A DNA stretch of 64,000 nt, from contig CALEHQ010000041.1 of NCBI GenBank assembly GCA_937876315.1, forward strand, positions 186,001 to 250,000. The letters run 5' to 3'. Below are positions 26,424 through 34,695 of this stretch, piece after piece; the first letter of the stretch is position 1; every line of letters begins with the position of its first letter. The DNA is from an uncultured Actinomycetes bacterium (GTDB lineage Bacteria; Actinomycetota; Acidimicrobiia; Acidimicrobiales; Acidimicrobilacustridaceae). Position numbers and translations under genes: made by a program. Below the pieces are notes generated by a model. That model had not been told where the DNA came from. It was given only the letters and a program-made list of their open reading frames with translations, and made no database searches.

Positions 26424-27168
26424 ATCCGCCGTCGACCACAAATTCTGATCCCGTGCAGTAGGAACTTTCGTTCGACGCCAGAAACACCGCCATCGCTGCC
26501 ACCTCAGACGGCAACCCGGTGCGTTGAAGGGGAGCGTGTCGCTCGGTGTGTTCAGTTACCATCTCCGAAATCGCATCCGCCGAAACGCCATCGGGAAGTC
26601 CGAGCTCCGTGACGACATGGCCTGGGTTGATCGAGTTGACGCGAATAGAAAATGGGCCCATCTCCATCGCCACGGCTTTGGTCATTCCGCGAACTGCCCA
26701 CTTGCTGGCGATGTACGAAATGATCCGCGGCGAGCCCACCATGCCATCAATTGACGACATATTGATGATGGAACCATGGCCGGCGCGCTTCATCGCTGGA
26801 ATAACCGACTTCATCCCGAGAAAGACACCGGTCTGGTTGACTTCTGTTACTCGCCGATAACTCTCAAGCGTAGTCTCGGCAATCGGCGCACCTTCAGCAA
26901 GACCGGCGTTGTTGACCAACACAGTGAGAGCGCCAAAGGCGCTCTCACCTTCGGCAAGGGCATACGCCCAAGACTCTTCGTCCGTTACATCGAGCTCTAC
27001 GGCAATGGCCGACGATCCGATTTCAGCAGCGGTCTGTTGAGCAAGTTCCGTTCGTACATCAGCAATGCACACTCGAGCGCCTTCGTTCACAAACGCTTCG
27101 GCTATCGCCCGACCGAGTCCACGGGCTCCACCGGTGATGACTGCAACTTCTCCATCAAGCCGATTCAT
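26380..27168 (-). CDS. Short-chain dehydrogenase/reductase
   Basis: This 262-residue classical SDR shows the cofactor motif ITGGARGLG, Asp in VCIADV (NAD-preferring), NNAG, Ser in MSSIDG, YIASK with catalytic Tyr and Lys, and a C-terminal DGGFTAGYP. The start at 27168 is set by GAGGGGAAA. It is closely similar in plan to the SDR at 5823, both sharing the SSIDG block. It is the last gene of the minus-strand monooxygenase operon, and its start overlaps the preceding gene by 14 bases. It likely oxidises an alcohol or reduces a ketone in that pathway. Confidence 0.88.
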   Translation of the reverse strand: MNRLDGEVAVITGGARGLGRAIAEAFVNEGARVCIADVRTELAQQTAAEIGSSAIAVELDVTDEESWAYALAEGESAFGALTVLVNNAGLAEGAPIAETTLESYRRVTEVNQTGVFLGMKSVIPAMKRAGHGSIINMSSIDGMVGSPRIISYIASKWAVRGMTKAVAMEMGPFSIRVNSINPGHVVTELGLPDGVSADAISEMVTEHTERHAPLQRTGLPSEVAAMAVFLASNESSYCTGSEFVVDGGFTAGYPAPGSPNPW

Positions 27169-28162
27169 TTTTCCCCTCTTCACGCGAAATCACTACTGCA
27201 GACTTGCCCACCACGCTGCCCTCGTCCACTGCAATTACTGCATCAATCGCATTGTCGAACGCAACCTCATGAACGAATGATGTGAACTTTTCTGACGAGT
27301 ACATCGAAAGCAGTGCTTCATGATCGTCTTCGTTATCAGCACGAGAAATCGTTCCTGCATACACGCCGACTAACGACGCGTTTCGGCGGACGAGCTGTGC
27401 GACCGACGGATTCGCCCAGGACCCACTCGCGAATCCAACAGCGAGGTGACGTCCTCCTATGGCCAGACAATCAACCATGGAATCGGCAAGTTCCCCGCCG
27501 ACGGGGTCGTACACAAGATCAGCGCCGCGACTGCTTGTCAGTTTGTTGATGGTGGCAACAACATCAGAACTCGTTCGATCAATGGTTTCGGCGGCACCCG
27601 CCAATTGGCAGAGGGACTCCTTCTCAGTTCCCGATACAACGGCAATCACTCTTGCTCCCAGAGCCGAGGCGACCTGCACTGCCGTTATACCTGACCCCCC
27701 GCTTGCTCCTAGCACCACAACGGTCTCGCCCTCTCGCAATTGACCCCGTCGTTGCAAACCAATGAGGGCGGTGGAGTAGCCAATTCGAAACGTTGCCGCC
27801 TCAGAAGCAGGCATGCTCTCGGGCACGCGAAAGAGCGTTGATTCCGTTGCGATGGTGAATTCCGCGAGTCCTCCACGACCATCAAAAAAGTTGGTGACGC
27901 CCATATACCGCTCACCGGTCCGCACCGACACCCCATCACCAACAGCAACGACTTTTCCGCAAATTTCTTGACCCGGAATGAACGGGAGTGGCGGCGCGAA
28001 GGCGTAGTTGCCGCGACAGAGAAATGCATCAGGCTTTCCGATTCCCGCCGCTTCGACTTGCAAAAGCACTTCGCCGGGACCAGGAACGGGAACCGGTACC
28101 TCTACCTGGCGAAGCACGTCCGAGGGGTGGCCTGCGCCGACAACTTGCCACGCCCGCATCAT
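27155..28162 (-). CDS. Quinone oxidoreductase-like MDR (zinc-free)
   Basis: This 335-residue medium-chain reductase is without the structural-zinc Cys cluster. Domain motifs are VPVPGPGEVLLQVEAAGIGKPDAFLC, FIPGQEICGKVVAVG and the NADPH fold VVVLGASGGSGITAVQVA. Three near ATG codons exist, and AGAAGG lies eight bases before the one at 28162. Such enzymes reduce quinones or enones with NADPH. It lies 69 bases after the EthD-like gene and overlaps the SDR start downstream, so it belongs to the monooxygenase operon. Confidence 0.85.
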   Translation of the reverse strand: MMRAWQVVGAGHPSDVLRQVEVPVPVPGPGEVLLQVEAAGIGKPDAFLCRGNYAFAPPLPFIPGQEICGKVVAVGDGVSVRTGERYMGVTNFFDGRGGLAEFTIATESTLFRVPESMPASEAATFRIGYSTALIGLQRRGQLREGETVVVLGASGGSGITAVQVASALGARVIAVVSGTEKESLCQLAGAAETIDRTSSDVVATINKLTSSRGADLVYDPVGGELADSMVDCLAIGGRHLAVGFASGSWANPSVAQLVRRNASLVGVYAGTISRADNEDDHEALLSMYSSEKFTSFVHEVAFDNAIDAVIAVDEGSVVGKSAVVISREEGKNESA

Positions 28163-28231
28163 GACCATGTCCTTCTGTGCTGTGCCCAAGGGGCGTCATT
28201 TGCGTTGAAAAACACCAGCAACAGAACCATC

Positions 28232-29104
28232 TCAATCAAAAAGCTGGTCGGTATAGGTGTCTGTGCCATGGACGGTGGGAATGAATGCTGCCTGAACCGC
28301 CAATTCACAGACACCACCTTCGCCAATGTCGGTTTCCGCCGATGCGAACACGTCTTCCCAGCACTCAAGCGGGTCGACGTCGGTGAATGACAACACCGTC
28401 AACATGTTCGGAACACCATCGGGCTCACGAACGTGCGCAAGTTTTCCTTCGGGCAGAGGTCTGGGCGCAAAGACGGTGGAAAGAGCAACCGGCCCCTGAA
28501 CAACCGAGGGCAAGTACTCCGATCGAAGCCAATCGGCAGCGATCTCTCGATCTGCCGACACAGCATCGATGACCTGAACAACCATTCCCTTATAGGACGT
28601 CATCAATGCGTGCTTGTCGCGAGGAACCACATCGTCACGGTAGACGGGACCGACATAGTCATTGAATGAGGTGAACACGTGCCAGCGTTCCTCGAGCGGG
28701 TCTGCTCCGAGGCCCCGATAACTGCCTCGTCCCTCGGCGTGCAATCGGATATTGGATGAGAGGGCCCATCGCTCGTGATCTTCGAGCCGCCCTTCATTGA
28801 TCCAATAGATGCCGATGTACTTCCCCGCAGATAGCGGATCGGCAATTCTCGAAACCGCCGGAGCTCGTAGGTGTTGATGGGAACGTGGGGCGACCCACCG
28901 GCGGCAAGAAAACATCCATGGCATGACCATTGCGCCGGTGATCATGTGATCATCTTCGTACCAGCGGTTATAGCCAACGACGTGCTCGGGTACTGGTTCA
29001 ACCCAAGTAATGAGCGCTGCACCAAGTTCTGGAGCGTGCGGCCCGATAGCGGGCAACGAGAAGTACGCATCGTCACCGGCCACGTAGGAGTCCGACTCAC
29101 TCAC
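28232..29104 (-). CDS. Duplicated dimeric alpha/beta-barrel protein (EthD-like)
   Basis: This 290-residue protein appears to hold two ferredoxin-like halves. The first has ITWVEPVPEHVVGYNRWYEDDHM, the WY-x-x-x-H pattern of EthD/dimeric-barrel proteins; the second has IDAVSADREIAADWLRSEYLPSV and FTDVDPLECWEDVF. It uses a GTG start that overlaps the SnoaL stop by eight bases. No signal peptide is visible. The reaction is unknown; in analogous operons such proteins assist P450s or monooxygenases. Confidence is good for being a gene and moderate for the fold. Confidence 0.72.
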   Translation of the reverse strand: MSESDSYVAGDDAYFSLPAIGPHAPELGAALITWVEPVPEHVVGYNRWYEDDHMITGAMVMPWMFSCRRWVAPRSHQHLRAPAVSRIADPLSAGKYIGIYWINEGRLEDHERWALSSNIRLHAEGRGSYRGLGADPLEERWHVFTSFNDYVGPVYRDDVVPRDKHALMTSYKGMVVQVIDAVSADREIAADWLRSEYLPSVVQGPVALSTVFAPRPLPEGKLAHVREPDGVPNMLTVLSFTDVDPLECWEDVFASAETDIGEGGVCELAVQAAFIPTVHGTDTYTDQLFD

Positions 29105-29564
29105 TAGCGGTGCCGTTCAACTCGTTACGTCGCGCTTCCCATCCGCTGATCATCGTTCCGAATTCCATCGGGTTGTAGATGTCTTCCTGATAGGAGAACA
29201 ACCCTTCGCCGGCGTAATGAAGAATCGAAATGTTGTACTCACGATGAACCGAACCGTCCCCCGGATCTTCCATCACCGACCACGCTTGGAAGATCACCCA
29301 GCCTTTTTCCTCATCGATGACCCACCACTCGATCGGAAATTCGGCAATGCAGTTGCCGGGATAGTCATTGACCATTGATCGCGTGTAAAAGTCGAACACC
29401 TCTTTTCGACCGTTCATTCTCCCGATGAGATGTTCGAGATACACACAATCAGGGGTGAACTTTTCGGAAAACGGCGTCCAGTCATCAGTCTCAGCGCCGT
29501 GATCAGCAGCACTGCGGTAATCCGTAAATGCACTCTCGATTTCCGATTTTGACCATTTGCTCAC
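29097..29564 (-). CDS. SnoaL-like (NTF2-fold) protein
   Basis: This 155-residue NTF2-fold protein has FTPDCVYLEHLIGRMNGRKEVFDFYTRSM, the strand pair IEWWVIDEEKGWVIFQAWSVMED, and IYNPMEFGTMISGWEARR. It has a GTG start with GGAG eight bases upstream; the GTGA also contains the stop of the monooxygenase gene, so the two are coupled. Family members are cyclases, hydrolases or isomerases acting on small hydrophobic molecules. It may act on the product of the adjacent Baeyer-Villiger-type enzyme (inferred). Confidence 0.78.
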   Translation of the reverse strand: MSKWSKSEIESAFTDYRSAADHGAETDDWTPFSEKFTPDCVYLEHLIGRMNGRKEVFDFYTRSMVNDYPGNCIAEFPIEWWVIDEEKGWVIFQAWSVMEDPGDGSVHREYNISILHYAGEGLFSYQEDIYNPMEFGTMISGWEARRNELNGTASE

Positions 29565-31030
29565 TGTTCAAACTCCTTTGTGATTGAGAAACTGTGAAAA
29601 GCAGACCAATCAACCGGCGAGCTCATTTGTCGATACTCAAGCATCGAGAACGGCCACTGCGTCACAATTCGACCGTTGGGCGCCCGGTAGTAGGTATTGC
29701 AGTTGAGGTTCCATACGTCGATGCCGTCGATTGCCTCTTGGACCTTCCGGTTGAACGTCTCCATCGCTTCCGGGTGAACGTCAACCCAATCAAGTGACTT
29801 CTCATCCATTCCGGTAAGCACCTCAAGAACATGCTCTACCTGATACTCGATCATCTGAATGATCGACCCGTTATTCATATTTGGCCCATAGAGCATGAAG
29901 AGATTTGGGAATCCAGACGTTGTCACTCCCAAATAGGCCTGTGCGCCCTCGCTCCACGCATCTTGAATAGAGCGACCGTCAGATCCACGAACCGACATTG
30001 TCGTGATGAACTTGGTTGCGGCGTAGCCGGTCGCCAGGATGATGACATCAACATCAATTTCTCTTCCATCACGTGTTCTGATCCCCGTGGGAAGAATTTC
30101 TTCAATTCCCTCCGTCACTAACTCAAGGTTTGGAGAGTTGAAACAGGAATAGAAGACATTTGAAAGAAGGGGCCTTTTGCAACCAAACGGATGGTCCGGA
30201 ATGAGTTTTTCCCGAACCTCTAAATCAGCAACCTCATCGATTGCAGCTAGACCAGTTTGCTCGCGTTCGGCATTCAGCTCTTTGAGCGCGAATGTCATTC
30301 CACGATTCATGTTGTCTTCAATGAGTTGACGAATCTCCTTGAGTGGCGTTGGATCGGCGCGAAAGGCTGCCAATTGTTCCTCGGTGTAAGGGTCATCGCC
30401 TTTGGGAAGAACCCAATTCGCAGTTCGTTGAAACAGATACAACTGCTCGACATCAGAAACAATCTCAGGAACCAACTGGACTGCGCTTGCTGCGCTCCCG
30501 ATGACCGCTACACGGGCTCCAGTAAGTGACACCGAGTCTTCCCAACGTGCCGAGTGAAACATCGGGCCGCCGAAGGATTCGAGCCCGGCGATGTCAGGGA
30601 AGACCGGTTGGTTTAACATCCCAACCGCCGAAATCACTGCGTTTGCGGAAGTCTCTCGACCCGACTCAGTCGTGATGTGCCAGCACGAATCGAGCTCGTT
30701 CCACTCGATTGAGGACACCGCGTCACCAAAACGGCAATGGGGAGTGACTCCGTACTCTTCAGCGACATCCTGCATATAGGCGCGAATCTCTGGCTGTCGC
30801 CCATAGGGCTTTGACCAATCTGCTTTGAAAGCGAAGGAGAAGGAGTACATAACCGACGGAACGTCGCACTCGCATCCGGGGTATCGATTGAGATTCCATG
30901 TGCCACCGACCGCGTCACTTGCCTCGATCACTTCGAGATTGGAGAAACCTTCTTCAAGTAATCGCTTCGCCGCGACGATGCCGCCTGGCCCAGCTCCGAT
31001 AATGACGACACGAAATGCCGAACGATCCAT
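29561..31030 (-). CDS. Flavin-binding monooxygenase, Baeyer-Villiger type
   Basis: This 489-residue enzyme has an FAD motif VVIIGAGPGGIVAAKRL, the aromatic/oxygenation region GGTWNLNRYPGCECDVPS, and the Baeyer-Villiger fingerprint in slightly altered form (FGGPMFHSARWED). A second nucleotide fold RVAVIGSAASAVQ and the downstream ATGYAATKF are also present. These are the hallmarks of type I BVMO/FMO enzymes that insert oxygen next to a ketone using NADPH. It is the first gene of a five-gene minus-strand operon ending at 26380 (BVMO, SnoaL, EthD-like, quinone reductase, SDR). A cyclic ketone or steroid-like substrate is plausible. Confidence 0.88.
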   Translation of the reverse strand: MDRSAFRVVIIGAGPGGIVAAKRLLEEGFSNLEVIEASDAVGGTWNLNRYPGCECDVPSVMYSFSFAFKADWSKPYGRQPEIRAYMQDVAEEYGVTPHCRFGDAVSSIEWNELDSCWHITTESGRETSANAVISAVGMLNQPVFPDIAGLESFGGPMFHSARWEDSVSLTGARVAVIGSAASAVQLVPEIVSDVEQLYLFQRTANWVLPKGDDPYTEEQLAAFRADPTPLKEIRQLIEDNMNRGMTFALKELNAEREQTGLAAIDEVADLEVREKLIPDHPFGCKRPLLSNVFYSCFNSPNLELVTEGIEEILPTGIRTRDGREIDVDVIILATGYAATKFITTMSVRGSDGRSIQDAWSEGAQAYLGVTTSGFPNLFMLYGPNMNNGSIIQMIEYQVEHVLEVLTGMDEKSLDWVDVHPEAMETFNRKVQEAIDGIDVWNLNCNTYYRAPNGRIVTQWPFSMLEYRQMSSPVDWSAFHSFSITKEFEQ

Positions 31031-31123
31031 CGATAGAGACCCCCTCCCCGATGACCGGTACCCTATTGCCGTTCCCCACAGTTGGCGAGCGATTCGTCGG
31101 CACTTCTCGGAGGGTTCCGTCAG

Positions 31124-32194
31124 ATGCAGCTAGCCCGAGCAGCAGTTCTGAACGCTGACGGAACGTTCTCGATTGAACGATTTGAAGTTCCACGTTCACT
31201 CGACGGAGCAGTCATCGAAGTCGAAGCATGCGGACTCTGTGGTACCGATCTTGACGTCGCCAGTGGTTCATTGCCGATTCGCACTCCTCTCATCCCTGGT
31301 CATGAACCGGTTGGGCGAATTCTCTCGATTGCCGAAAACTACGCCCAGACGACAGGACTCAAGGTGGGCGACCGAGTGGTTGTCCCTGCGGAATTGCATT
31401 GTGGAGAATGTGCCGGATGTCGAGCCGATGAGTCGTGTCTTGCTTCACCCGGTACTCACGGTTTCCTGCCAACAACGCTTTCTCCAGGACTGTGGGGAGG
31501 TTTCGCTGAAGCGATGGTGCTGTCGCCCCAAACTCGACCTCTCCGGATGGGCACCTCGGCTCCGCTCCAACGCGCATCACTCTTTAACCTTCTCGGAGCT
31601 GGTTGGTCGTGGGCTGTTGAAGCTCCGCACTTGCAGTCGGGCCAAAGTGTCGTTGTTCTTGGACCGGGGCAACGAGGTCTCGCTTGTGTACTTGCCGCCA
31701 CGAGCATCGGAGCAAACGTCATTGCCGTGACTGGATTGGGATCACGGGATCAACAGAAACTTGCTGTTGCACTCGCCCTCGGCGCAGAGAATGTTTTCGA
31801 TGCAGAGACAAGCGATATCGAATCTGAGATTCTCAGGGTTGCTCCCGATGGAGTCGACGTCATCATCGACACCACCCCTCATTCGACAGACGCAGTGACT
31901 CATGCGATGAACCTCGTTGCTCCGGGAGGGACGATTGTCATTGCCGGCCTCAAAGGTGCGCCTGTTCCCTTCTTCTCAACCGACACCCTCGCGCTTCGTC
32001 GAATCACTCTTCGCGGCGTTCGTTCCGTCACTAGGTCGGGATTCCGAAATGCACTCACAATGATTGAGTCGGGAGATGAACGACTCGATCTTCTACATAC
32101 TCATCATTTCGATATTGAACATGTACAGGACGCCATCGACACGCTCCGAGATGACCCCTCAGCGATCGCTGTCTCTCTCGGTCGCGCACTCTAG
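31124..32194 (+). CDS. Zinc-dependent alcohol dehydrogenase (MDR, threonine/sorbitol dehydrogenase-like)
   Basis: This 356-residue MDR has catalytic zinc residues in CGLCGTDLDV and GHEPVGRI. The structural-zinc region is depleted (HCGECAGCRADESCL keeps four Cys), and the cofactor region reads VVVLGPGQRGLACVLAA. The start at 31124 is supported by GGAGGG. It is monocistronic, divergent from the monooxygenase operon with about 90 bases between the starts, so a shared regulatory region is likely. The 236 bases downstream to the CoA transferase end hold no gene that I can support. Confidence 0.87.
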   Translation: MQLARAAVLNADGTFSIERFEVPRSLDGAVIEVEACGLCGTDLDVASGSLPIRTPLIPGHEPVGRILSIAENYAQTTGLKVGDRVVVPAELHCGECAGCRADESCLASPGTHGFLPTTLSPGLWGGFAEAMVLSPQTRPLRMGTSAPLQRASLFNLLGAGWSWAVEAPHLQSGQSVVVLGPGQRGLACVLAATSIGANVIAVTGLGSRDQQKLAVALALGAENVFDAETSDIESEILRVAPDGVDVIIDTTPHSTDAVTHAMNLVAPGGTIVIAGLKGAPVPFFSTDTLALRRITLRGVRSVTRSGFRNALTMIESGDERLDLLHTHHFDIEHVQDAIDTLRDDPSAIAVSLGRAL

Positions 32195-32430
32195 ACACGC
32201 AGCCAACCAAGTTCGACGAGTCGGTAGTCAAGGAGATCACAGTTTGATGATCCTCACGACTACTTTTGGCTCATGTCTCTGCAAAGCATGGACATGCTGG
32301 ATTTACAAACCAACTCGCCGCTGCGGCTGCACCACACAACATCGGAGTGAACTTGTTGTGTCCGGCTCCACGGCCACGTCACTGATTGACTGCAACGTCC
32401 GGTCTCAGTGCGAGATTCACGTGCCCCCGA

Positions 32431-33687
32431 CTACACGCCTCGGGGCCTGTCGCTGACGACGCCACTCTGAACCAAGTCATGGAGTGTCCCCTGGTCAAAA
32501 CCGGCCTCGGTAAGCACCTCGATCGTGTGCTCCCCGAAAGTTGGAGCCGGCCGATACGTCCATGCCTCAACGTCAGGGGCCCGATACGGCATGCCGGGAA
32601 TCTCAATCGACCCAAGAACGGGGTGCATCACTGTCTCAAACGTCCGTCGTGCTTTGTACTGAGGATGACGTCGAAGCAACCGGGGGTCGCGACACATCCC
32701 CGCTGGTACACCAGCCGAACAGAGTTCGTCGGCCGCGTGCTCGCCATGTCGTTGACCGACCCACTCAGCGATCACCGCATCAAGATCATCGTGGGCAACA
32801 ACCCGATCTTCATGCAATGTGAAACGGGAGTCACGGGCAAGTTCTTCGCCCCCAAGCACCCTCGCAAGCGCAAGCCACTGCTCATTGTTCGTGACACTGA
32901 CCGCCAACCACTGACCTTCCTCAACGGTTTGATACACCCCTTGTGGTGCAGCATGAGACGAGCGATTTCCATCGCGGCCCATTACGACTCCGCCAGCAAG
33001 GTATTCGAGCATCGGTTGAGCCGAGACGTTAAGTGAAGCCTCAAGCATCACCGATTCCGCGGCTACACCACGTCCGCTACGAACGCGCTCTGCGTGAGCA
33101 ACCATCGCTACCCAAGCTCCTGTTGATCCACCCACTGGATCGGGTAGACCACCCTTTGAAATCGGCAGACCGTCGGCGAATCCGGTGATGGATGACATTG
33201 TCGACATCGGCTCGATTGTTTGTGCAAATGCCGGTCGATCACGCCAGGGACCGTCAAGTCCAAACGCTGGCATTCGGAGATACACGATGTGGGGATTACG
33301 GGCGAGAACCGCATCGTGGGTAAGTCCCCAAGATTCTGCAACTCGCGGCGCAAAGTTCTCTACGAGAAAGTCCGCGTGATCAATGAGCGTCCACAAAATC
33401 TCGCGGCCTTCCTCCGAGGCAAGATCAACTGAGATTCCACGACGATCTGTGTCGACCGCAGCGAACATATGGCCGAACTCCCACCACGCTTCGGTCGTTG
33501 CGAAGATCTTTCCAGTGAGTCTCATACCGTCGGGGTTCCCCGGGCCTTCAATGTGAACGACATCAGCCCCGAGCCGACCGAGTATCTGGGTCGTCAGTGC
33601 TCCCACCCACCAACTCGTGAGATCGAGAACGCGCAGTCCCGCTAGCGGTCGAGAAGCAGTGCCAGTTAAAGAGGAAGGGAACGGCAA
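32431..33687 (-). CDS. CaiB/BaiF (family III) CoA transferase
   Basis: This 418-residue family III CoA transferase has PLAGLRVLDLTSWWVGALTTQILGRLGADVVHIEGP at the N-terminus, and the middle has GRGVAAESVMLEA and EGQWLAVSVTNNEQW. The C-terminus carries FGEHTIEVLTEAGFDQGTL. It moves CoA between carboxylic acids. The apparent start is a TTG with GAGG twelve bases upstream, and no closer ATG is in frame, so the first residues are uncertain. It is a single gene, convergent with the ADH. Confidence 0.88.
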   Translation of the reverse strand: MPFPSSLTGTASRPLAGLRVLDLTSWWVGALTTQILGRLGADVVHIEGPGNPDGMRLTGKIFATTEAWWEFGHMFAAVDTDRRGISVDLASEEGREILWTLIDHADFLVENFAPRVAESWGLTHDAVLARNPHIVYLRMPAFGLDGPWRDRPAFAQTIEPMSTMSSITGFADGLPISKGGLPDPVGGSTGAWVAMVAHAERVRSGRGVAAESVMLEASLNVSAQPMLEYLAGGVVMGRDGNRSSHAAPQGVYQTVEEGQWLAVSVTNNEQWLALARVLGGEELARDSRFTLHEDRVVAHDDLDAVIAEWVGQRHGEHAADELCSAGVPAGMCRDPRLLRRHPQYKARRTFETVMHPVLGSIEIPGMPYRAPDVEAWTYRPAPTFGEHTIEVLTEAGFDQGTLHDLVQSGVVSDRPRGV

Positions 33688-33789
33688 ACGCTCGGGAGAA
33701 CCTCACCTTCAACTCTGCAAGATGACTGCGGATCAGCACTAATGTGAAATCTCCGCTTCCGGATAACCCAGTTTGGACAGGGACTACGA

Positions 33790-34695
33790 ATGACGGAGTC
33801 AGGAAACTCAGAAATGTCCTCGCCAAAGATTGATGGCGCCAAGGCTGTCTTTTGGCACCTCGACGACATCGACTGGACCGAAGTCCAGCGTCAGCAAAAT
33901 GCAGACGGCTCTGTGTCTATGGTGCGTGAAAAGTGGCCGATCATTCGGCCCGGCTTTCTCTCCGCTCATGTGCACTACGAACCAGGAATGGTGGTGCGCC
34001 GACACGGTCACCGCAGCAACCACGTTGTGTTCGTGCTTGATGGCAGCGGCTGGATCGGAACCGAACCGTGCGAGCCAGGTACACACATTCACGTTCCACT
34101 TGGTTCTGCATTCGGTCCGATCATTGCTGGCCCTGAAGGATTGACGTGCTGGGAACTGAGCTTCGGTGAATTCGGCGGTTGGGGCGATCAGCCCGAGCTC
34201 TACGCAAATGAGATTGCCGAGCGCGGCATCACGCCACTGCCCGATCCCCCACTTGAAATCGGCGATTGGTTTGTTGATCCCCGCGGCGATTGGGGTGGCG
34301 AGCGTCCGTCACCCAAGGTCGATGGGCTGCAATCAGTGATGACACATGTTCGTGACTATGAATGGACCGAACTGAAGCAGCAACAAAACGCTGACGGCTC
34401 GGTGTCAGTTGCTCGCGAGAAATCGTTACTCCAACAACCCGATTTCACGAGTACCTACGTCGAATACTCACCGGGAATGACCGTCGAGCGACACGGGTAC
34501 TTCGGTCAGCACCTCGTTTGGGTCATCGAAGGCGGAGCGTGGTTTGGCGACCGTTGGTGCCCAACCGGTACGCACATCGAACTGCCCTTAGGTGCTGCGT
34601 TCGGACCAATCGTCGCCAGCGAAGAGGGTGCCCTCTTCCTTGAGCTCACCGACGGCGACGTTCGCAGTTGGGTTGACGAGCCTGCTAGCCCGTGA
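33790..34695 (+). CDS. Bicupin protein with internal duplication
   Basis: This 301-residue protein is built of two clearly homologous cupin halves (about residues 10-140 and 175-298). Equivalent blocks include QQNADGSVSMVREK and QQNADGSVSVAREK, VHYEPGMVVRRHGH and VEYSPGMTVERHGY, and GTHIHVPLGSAFGPI and GTHIELPLGAAFGPI. The first half keeps RRHGH (metal-type His pair); the second has ERHGY, so one site may have lost a ligand. It likely binds or converts a small molecule. The 3' end overlaps the convergent sulfatase gene by eleven bases. Confidence 0.82.
   Translation: MTESGNSEMSSPKIDGAKAVFWHLDDIDWTEVQRQQNADGSVSMVREKWPIIRPGFLSAHVHYEPGMVVRRHGHRSNHVVFVLDGSGWIGTEPCEPGTHIHVPLGSAFGPIIAGPEGLTCWELSFGEFGGWGDQPELYANEIAERGITPLPDPPLEIGDWFVDPRGDWGGERPSPKVDGLQSVMTHVRDYEWTELKQQQNADGSVSVAREKSLLQQPDFTSTYVEYSPGMTVERHGYFGQHLVWVIEGGAWFGDRWCPTGTHIELPLGAAFGPIVASEEGALFLELTDGDVRSWVDEPASP

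Noticed and set aside
32386-33036. 216-residue open frame on the plus strand
   Set aside because: Antisense to the CoA transferase, which has clear family motifs.
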